From assembly GCA_003130875.1 (NCBI GenBank), contig QEXY01000114.1, positions 29,254 through 93,253 on the forward strand: DNA of 64,000 nt, read 5' to 3'. The translations under genes and the position numbers were made by a program. The DNA is from Ardenticatenia bacterium. GTDB taxonomy: Bacteria > Chloroflexota > Anaerolineae > 4572-78 > NAK82. This document shows positions 58,583-64,000 of the stretch, piece by piece. The first letter of the stretch is position 1. The number at the start of each line of letters is the position of its first letter. The notes under the pieces were generated by a model. It did no database searches. It saw nothing but the letters and a program-made list of their open reading frames with translations, and had not been told where the DNA came from.

Positions 58583-60400
58583 TTGAAGCAGCCGGGTCAC
58601 AACCTTTTGGTCGCCGATATCGGGAGCACGATGACCACCGTGGCGCTCATCGAGCGCGTCAACGGCCGCTACCGCTTCGTGGCACGCGGGGAATCCCTCA
58701 CCACCCACGGATGGCCGTGGTCGGATGTGACGGTGGGCCTGCGTGCCGCCGCGCGGCAGATCGAGCAGCTGATGGGGCGCGCGCTCTTCCGTCGCGACGG
58801 AACGCTCATCCGACCGCGCACCGTCCACGGCGACGGCGTGGATCTCTGCATAGCCGTGAGTAGCGCAGCCGCGCCGATGCGCGCCGTCCTGATCGGTTTG
58901 ACGGGCATGAGCGTTCGCAGTGGGCAGCGCGCGCTCGCCTCCGCGGCTGGCGTCCAGCTGGTGGACTGCCTGTCCCTTGACGATGGACCGGAGTGGCGCG
59001 ATCCCAATACCTGGATGGCTGCCCTGCGTCGTGCACGGCCTGAGATCGTGATCCTCGTGGGCGGATGTGATGGCAGTGTCAGCCAGCCGATGCGCGACCT
59101 GATCCACCTCGTCGCTTTGTACAACCGGCTGTTGCCGTCCGCCGAACGTCCGCTGGTGTGCTATGCCGGCGACGCCCGGCTGGCTGAAGTGGCCGCTCAA
59201 GCGTTCGCCGGCGCAGGCGAGCTCCGCGTTTTGACCAACGTGCGCCCGTCTCCGGAAACCGAGAACGTCCTCCGCACGGCGGGGGAGATCGAAGCGCTCT
59301 ACTGCGAACGGCGGTTGATGCACACGCCCGGAATGGACGCTGTGGCGGAGTGGACTGAAGGCGGGGTGCCCCCTACGGCACGCTCCTTCGCGCAGCTGAT
59401 CCATTACGTGGGCGCACGCTATGGGCTGAATGTCATCGGCTTCGACATAGGCGGCGGTCAGATCACGCTGGCGTCCTATGAAGGCAGAGCGCTCGACGGC
59501 ACGCCCGCATTGCCGGGGGATGTGGATAACGTGAATCGCACTGTCCGCGCCGACCTGGGAGTCGGGTGGAACATCCCATCTGCGTTGCGGCAGATCACCC
59601 TCGAACAGATCGCACGTTGGCTGCCGGACGAGGTGGACGCCGAGCAGATGCAGGAGATCTTGCTCCATAAGAGCCTGTATCCTCACAGCGTGCCGGCCGA
59701 GACGACCGAATGGCTCGTGGAATATGCTCTCGCACGCGAGGTGATGCGCAGCGCGTGGGCAGCGCACCGCGAGCTCCTCGCAGCCAAAGGGTGGGATCTG
59801 ATCCTGGGCAGCGGCCGCATCCTGACGCGTTCCCTCGCCGCGCCCGGTCACACCGCCCTGTTGTTTTTGGATGTGTTGCAACCGGTCGGGGTCACGCAGC
59901 TGGCTCTGGACGTGGGCAACATCGCCACCACGTTGGGTGCAATGGCAAAGCACAACCCGCTCGCCGCTGCCGATCTGGTGGAATATGACGCCTTCTTGAC
60001 GTTGGGCACTTTGGTGGCGGTCGCGGGCTGCCCGGTTCGCGGAGATATCGCCGTGCGCCTGAAGATGAGATGCCACGACGGAAACACCTGCGAGGAAGCG
60101 GTGCCCTGGGGAACGTTGCGGGTTGTGCCATTGCCCCCATATTGCTCGGGAACATTGGCTTTGTATCCGGCGCGGAAGGTCGATGTAGGGATAGGCCGGC
60201 CCGGCACCGCTGCCGCAGTCGAAGTCGAGGGGGGCACGTTGGGCATTCTGGTGGACGCGCGCGGACGCCCCCTGTCCTTCCTGCCCGAAGCCCATGCGCG
60301 CCGCCAGGTGGTGCGCAGCTGGTTAGAGGACGTGCAATCCAGGCAGTTCCGCCTTGCGGCGGCACAGGCGCCTGCGGAGCGCCTGCGGCCGGCGGCATAG
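58583..60400 (+). CDS. MutL/GlmL-like ASKHA-fold protein
   Basis: NLLVADIGSTMTTVALIE, VIGFDIGGGQITLASYEG, LDVGNIATTLGAMA. Confidence 0.85.
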   Translation: MKQPGHNLLVADIGSTMTTVALIERVNGRYRFVARGESLTTHGWPWSDVTVGLRAAARQIEQLMGRALFRRDGTLIRPRTVHGDGVDLCIAVSSAAAPMRAVLIGLTGMSVRSGQRALASAAGVQLVDCLSLDDGPEWRDPNTWMAALRRARPEIVILVGGCDGSVSQPMRDLIHLVALYNRLLPSAERPLVCYAGDARLAEVAAQAFAGAGELRVLTNVRPSPETENVLRTAGEIEALYCERRLMHTPGMDAVAEWTEGGVPPTARSFAQLIHYVGARYGLNVIGFDIGGGQITLASYEGRALDGTPALPGDVDNVNRTVRADLGVGWNIPSALRQITLEQIARWLPDEVDAEQMQEILLHKSLYPHSVPAETTEWLVEYALAREVMRSAWAAHRELLAAKGWDLILGSGRILTRSLAAPGHTALLFLDVLQPVGVTQLALDVGNIATTLGAMAKHNPLAAADLVEYDAFLTLGTLVAVAGCPVRGDIAVRLKMRCHDGNTCEEAVPWGTLRVVPLPPYCSGTLALYPARKVDVGIGRPGTAAAVEVEGGTLGILVDARGRPLSFLPEAHARRQVVRSWLEDVQSRQFRLAAAQAPAERLRPAA

Positions 60401-60402
60401 GG

Positions 60403-61569
60403 GTGTCCGCGGTGGAGCGATCCGGAATGGCTGCCGGCAAGGTGGACGAATCCGCGCAAGGGTCACCTCTGGTGCCCGTCGTCCGATGTGAAGCGTGGGC
60501 GCGGGTGCGGGTCGAACGCGGCCTGCCCGCGACGGCGGAAGTGCTCGTCCGAGAGGGAGAGCCCGTGCGGGCGACTCAGGTGATCGCACGCGCCCCAAAT
60601 GGCAGATCGCACCGCGTGCACATTGTGGACGTGGCGGGTACGTTGGATCTGCCGGGGCGCGAGGTGTCGTCGGCCATGGTGAAGCAACGGGGTGAGCGCG
60701 TACACGTCGGCGAACTGCTCGCCGCGCGGCGCAGTGTGCTGCCATTCGCCTATCGCGCGTGCCGTTCGCCGGTCGACGGCCAGCTGAGGATGGTCTGGTA
60801 CGGCTGGGCGGTAATCGAAATGGACGCGGATGAAGGAGATGTCCTGGAGATCACTGCTCAGGTGGATGGATCGGTTGTTGCGGTGGTGCCTGGCAGCTAT
60901 GTGACCATCGAGACTGAGGCGGCATGGATCGAGGGCGTCTGTGGTACGGCAGGGGAAGCGTACGGCATGTTGCAGGTCGTGCGCCAACCCTCCGCAACGC
61001 CGTGGATGCCGGAAGAGCTGCCCGAGGACGTCGCGGGAGCGATTTGGGTGGTGGATGGTTCCGTCTCGCGACCCGCTTTGGAGCAGGCGGCGGCGATGGG
61101 TGTGAAAGGGCTGATCGCCGCCGGCATTTCGGTCACTGCTTCGGAGGTCGCCACGTTGCCCGTGATGGCGACGGAGGGGTACGGGGTGCAACGCATGGCG
61201 CCGGAACGGCTGCGACTGTTTCAGGAGCTGGAGGGTTGTTATGCGACCCTGATCGTGCCTTCGGAACACACGCCCCCGTGGTCACGCCGCCGGCCGGTCG
61301 TCATCGTGCCGCGCGCGTCGCCGAGCCATCCCGAGGACGACCCGCAGAGCGCGCTGCGGCTGCGGCGTCCGCTATGCCCGGGCGACCGCGTCCGCGTCGT
61401 GCGTGCTCCGCGGGCAGGTCAGTGGGGGGTCGTCGCGGCCGAGATGGGAGACAGGCAGATTGCCACTCCCTCTGGGGCGATCGCGGCCGGTGTGGAAGTG
61501 CGCTTCTCCGCCCATGACGTCGCCTGGCTGCCGTATCTCAATTTGGAGCGCATCGTGTGCACCGCATAG
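60403..61569 (+). CDS. Hypothetical protein with lipoyl/barrel-sandwich-like segments
   Basis: REGEPVRATQVIARA, VKQRGERVHVGELLAARRSVLPFAYRACRSPVDGQL; GTG start. Confidence 0.6.
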   Translation: MSAVERSGMAAGKVDESAQGSPLVPVVRCEAWARVRVERGLPATAEVLVREGEPVRATQVIARAPNGRSHRVHIVDVAGTLDLPGREVSSAMVKQRGERVHVGELLAARRSVLPFAYRACRSPVDGQLRMVWYGWAVIEMDADEGDVLEITAQVDGSVVAVVPGSYVTIETEAAWIEGVCGTAGEAYGMLQVVRQPSATPWMPEELPEDVAGAIWVVDGSVSRPALEQAAAMGVKGLIAAGISVTASEVATLPVMATEGYGVQRMAPERLRLFQELEGCYATLIVPSEHTPPWSRRRPVVIVPRASPSHPEDDPQSALRLRRPLCPGDRVRVVRAPRAGQWGVVAAEMGDRQIATPSGAIAAGVEVRFSAHDVAWLPYLNLERIVCTA

Positions 61570-61604
61570 GGTGCATTTAGAGAGAACAGAGAGGAGCAAC
61601 GGTC

Positions 61605-62075
61605 ATGGCAAACAACAACAAGTTGTTCGTGATCATCGCCATCTTCCTGGTGGGCATGTTGGTTCTGGGGTTGTTCGCGATCGGCGGGGTGGTCATTTTC
61701 GGCACGATCAACCGACAATCGGCCCGTCCCACCCCGACCGCGACCCTGGCGGTGGCCAAATTGCCCCCTGCGCCGACGATAACCTCCACCCCCACTGCCA
61801 CGCCATCGCCCACCCACACGCCATTGCCCACGCCGACCAACACCCCGGTGGTGCAGGCGACGGCGACCCCGAGCGTCATCGAAAGCGCTCCAGAGGTGAG
61901 CGGGCAGGCGGAAGCACCCATCCCAGCGCCCACCTGGACGCCGGCACTTGAAGCTTCCGTGGCGGCGGAGGAGAGCACCCCCGAGACGGGCATCGGCGGC
62001 TTGGAGATGGTGTTGATCGCCGTGGGATTGGTGGGTGTGTTGTTCATCGCCCGGCGCTTGCGCACCAGTGGTTGA
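61605..62075 (+). CDS. Small membrane protein with Thr/Pro stalk
   Basis: TM, TPTATLAVAKLPPAPTITSTPTATPSPTHTPLPTPTNTP, C-terminal TM. Confidence 0.75.
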   Translation: MANNNKLFVIIAIFLVGMLVLGLFAIGGVVIFGTINRQSARPTPTATLAVAKLPPAPTITSTPTATPSPTHTPLPTPTNTPVVQATATPSVIESAPEVSGQAEAPIPAPTWTPALEASVAAEESTPETGIGGLEMVLIAVGLVGVLFIARRLRTSG

Positions 62076-62082
62076 GGCGCGC

Positions 62083-62370
62083 CACGGGATCAAACCCACG
62101 GCCGGCAACCCCATCAGGGGGCACGGCATGCCGCGCCTCTGCCCCGGGCTGGCAGCAGATCGAGAGCCCGTCAGAGATTGAGCGCCAGCCGTGGGCTTCA
62201 GCCCGCGGGCAGCCACATCATCCGTGGAGGTGTGCGGCAACACCACGCCGCAGCTCAAACGCGCTCCTAAAAGATCCCACCTCTATGGAGACGGGGTTGG
62301 AGGAGCAACCCGGGCGGTTGGCACACGAGCTGCCCTACGGGCAGGCACGCGGTTTGCCCCTACAGGATGT
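62083..62370. repeat. Intergenic palindromic (REP-like) sequence cluster
   Basis: AAACCCACGGCCGGCA and GCCAGCCGTGGGCTTCAGCCCGCGGGC in inverted orientation; CTGCCC-TAC-GGGCAG hairpin. Confidence 0.5.
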
Positions 62371-62421
62371 TGGGATACGGTTGAGCATTGTGGAACGACG
62401 GAATCAGGAGGATTATGTGAG

Positions 62422-62811
62422 GTGAGACGACAGCGTACCAGCTTTTGGGAGACATTGCGCTATCGAGGTGGCATCGGAGCAGCGGTGTGGGTCTTGCACC
62501 GCGTCACTGGGCTGGGCATCCTCTTGTTGGTGAGCGTACACGTCATGGCAGCCTTCTTGATGAATGCTCTCGATGATCCGATCTCCACGGCCGTCACCCG
62601 CTGGTACGAATCGCGCCCCGTCCAGGTCTTCGTCTACTTCTGCGTGCTGTACCACGCTCTGAACGGGCTGCGCGTCTTGTTGGAGGATCTGTGTCCTCCA
62701 TTGTTGCGGCATCATCGGGAGCTGATCTGGCTGCAGTGGGCGATTTTCATCCCGGTGTTCGGGTTGCCCGCCTTTTTCATCGCGCAGGGCATCGTGATCG
62801 GGAATCCATGA
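62422..62811 (+). CDS. sdhC: Succinate dehydrogenase cytochrome b subunit
   Basis: WVLHRVTGLGILLLVSVHVMAAFLMN; FCVLYHALNGLRVLLEDL. Confidence 0.88.
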   Translation: MRRQRTSFWETLRYRGGIGAAVWVLHRVTGLGILLLVSVHVMAAFLMNALDDPISTAVTRWYESRPVQVFVYFCVLYHALNGLRVLLEDLCPPLLRHHRELIWLQWAIFIPVFGLPAFFIAQGIVIGNP

Positions 62812-62831
62812 GGAAGGGGGCAGGGACGGGT

Positions 62832-63245
62832 ATGCGGAGATTGGACGAGCGCAACGGCCTGGAATATTATCTATGGCTCTTCACACGGCTGAGTGCCATC
62901 CTGATGCTATGTGCCGGCGCTGCCGGCATCGTGTACGCCAACCTATGGGGACGGACGCTGATGGACGCGCCGGCACAATACCGCTGGGCTTTCTTCCCCA
63001 TCTACTGGCACGTCCAGAACACCGATGTGCCGGATGTCTTCCCAGTGTGGTCGAATGCTTTCTGGCGCGTCTGGTGTACCATTTTGCTCTTCCTCGCCTC
63101 CTGGCATGGTTTCAACGGCCTGCGCGTCGTGGTCGAGGACTACCTGCATCCCCCGGTGCTCCTGATCCTGGTCAAGGGATTCATCGGATTGCTGTTCATG
63201 TTCGTGTTCGGCGCTGGAACGGTGATCATCTTCGAGTGGTTCTGA
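62832..63245 (+). CDS. sdhD: Succinate dehydrogenase membrane anchor subunit
   Basis: LEYYLWLFTRLSAILMLCAG; LASWHGFNGLRVVVEDYLH. Confidence 0.85.
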   Translation: MRRLDERNGLEYYLWLFTRLSAILMLCAGAAGIVYANLWGRTLMDAPAQYRWAFFPIYWHVQNTDVPDVFPVWSNAFWRVWCTILLFLASWHGFNGLRVVVEDYLHPPVLLILVKGFIGLLFMFVFGAGTVIIFEWF

Positions 63246-63266
63246 GAAGGGCGATCAACACGTGCT

Positions 63267-64000
63267 ATGCAAGATATGACTCCGTTGCACAAGTATGACA
63301 TCGTGATTGTCGGCGCCGGCGGGGCTGGGCTGGCAGCCGCCTTGTATGCCGCGCGCAGCGGTGACGTGCGGGTAGCGGTGCTCTCGAAGATGTTGCCGGT
63401 GCGCTCACACACTGGCACAGCCCAAGGAGGCATCGGCGCGGCGTTGGGCAACCACGAGGAAGATCACCCGGAATGGCACGTGTTCGACACGATCAAGGGG
63501 AGCGATTATCTGGCCGATCAGGACGCCGTGCGCGTCCTGTGTTATGAGGCGGTGGAACTGGTCTACGAGCTGGAGCATATGGGCCTGCCGTTTGACCGCA
63601 CCCCCTCTGGCCGCATCGCGCAGCGCCCCTTTGGCGGCCACACCAACAACGTGACCAAACAACCCGTGCGTCGCGCCTGCCATGCCGCGGACCGCACCGG
63701 ACATATGATCCTCCAAACCCTTTACCAGCAATGTATGCGCCACCGGGTCGTCTTTTTTGATGAATTCCAGGTCCTGGATGTGCTCCTGAACGAGGGGGTG
63801 GCGACGGGGGTGGTGGCGCTTGAGATGGCCACCGGCCAGTTGCACGTCTTCCATGCGCGGGCGGTGATCTTCGCCACCGGGGGATGGGGCAGGGTGTGGC
63901 AGATCACCAGCAACGCGCACAGCTTCACCGGCGATGGAGCGGCGATCGTCCTGCGCCGCGGCATCCCCCTCGAAGATATGGAATTCTTCCAGTTCCACCC
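63267..64000 (+). CDS. sdhA: Succinate dehydrogenase flavoprotein subunit (truncated by window end)
   Basis: [48 protein letters not shown]; open at 64000, not in ORF track. Confidence 0.95.
   Translation, partial: MQDMTPLHKYDIVIVGAGGAGLAAALYAARSGDVRVAVLSKMLPVRSHTGTAQGGIGAALGNHEEDHPEWHVFDTIKGSDYLADQDAVRVLCYEAVELVYELEHMGLPFDRTPSGRIAQRPFGGHTNNVTKQPVRRACHAADRTGHMILQTLYQQCMRHRVVFFDEFQVLDVLLNEGVATGVVALEMATGQLHVFHARAVIFATGGWGRVWQITSNAHSFTGDGAAIVLRRGIPLEDMEFFQFH

Noticed and set aside
58523-60295. 590-aa minus-strand ORF
   Set aside because: Fully antisense to the MutL-like gene, composition typical of shadow ORFs (His/Gln/Arg rich).

Overview
The window is about 64 kb of a GC-rich bacterial chromosome. 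Gene content and family mix suggest a Chloroflexota-like lineage, but this is inference and no search was run. Most of it is chromosomal genes: a complete tRNA-Leu/tRNA-fMet transcription unit, a cytochrome b/Rieske operon, a TrkA pair, purB, galT, hpt, tgt, acpS, an LCP protein, moeA+MEMO1, glgC, isoprenoid genes, a split GlmU-like pair, and sdhC/D/A cut by the window end. Accessory features: (1) a short repeat family with terminal inverted repeats, three copies (1-60, 5408-5497, 11883-11955); the first two directly precede sigma70-like promoters; (2) a sugar ABC transporter/aldehyde dehydrogenase/IclR block plus a decayed second ABC system and a creatinase-like M24 protein, bracketed by transposase remnants at about 42.6 and 52.2-52.8 kb; (3) a DUF2207 / winged-helix-zinc-ribbon / coiled-coil / SPFH-HTH cassette (12.0-16.1 kb); (4) the strongest candidate for an undescribed system, a collinear cassette at 52.85-62.1 kb with HEAT repeats, several membrane proteins, a zinc-ribbon protein carrying eight P[DE]WLxxL motifs, a MutL/GlmL-like ASKHA protein and a partner with lipoyl-like sequence. 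Regulatory observations include an SD-in-loop hairpin, an IclR autoregulatory site candidate, two leaderless mRNA candidates, and an unexplained structured intergenic region at 33.8-34.15 kb. All family calls are from motif recognition by eye.
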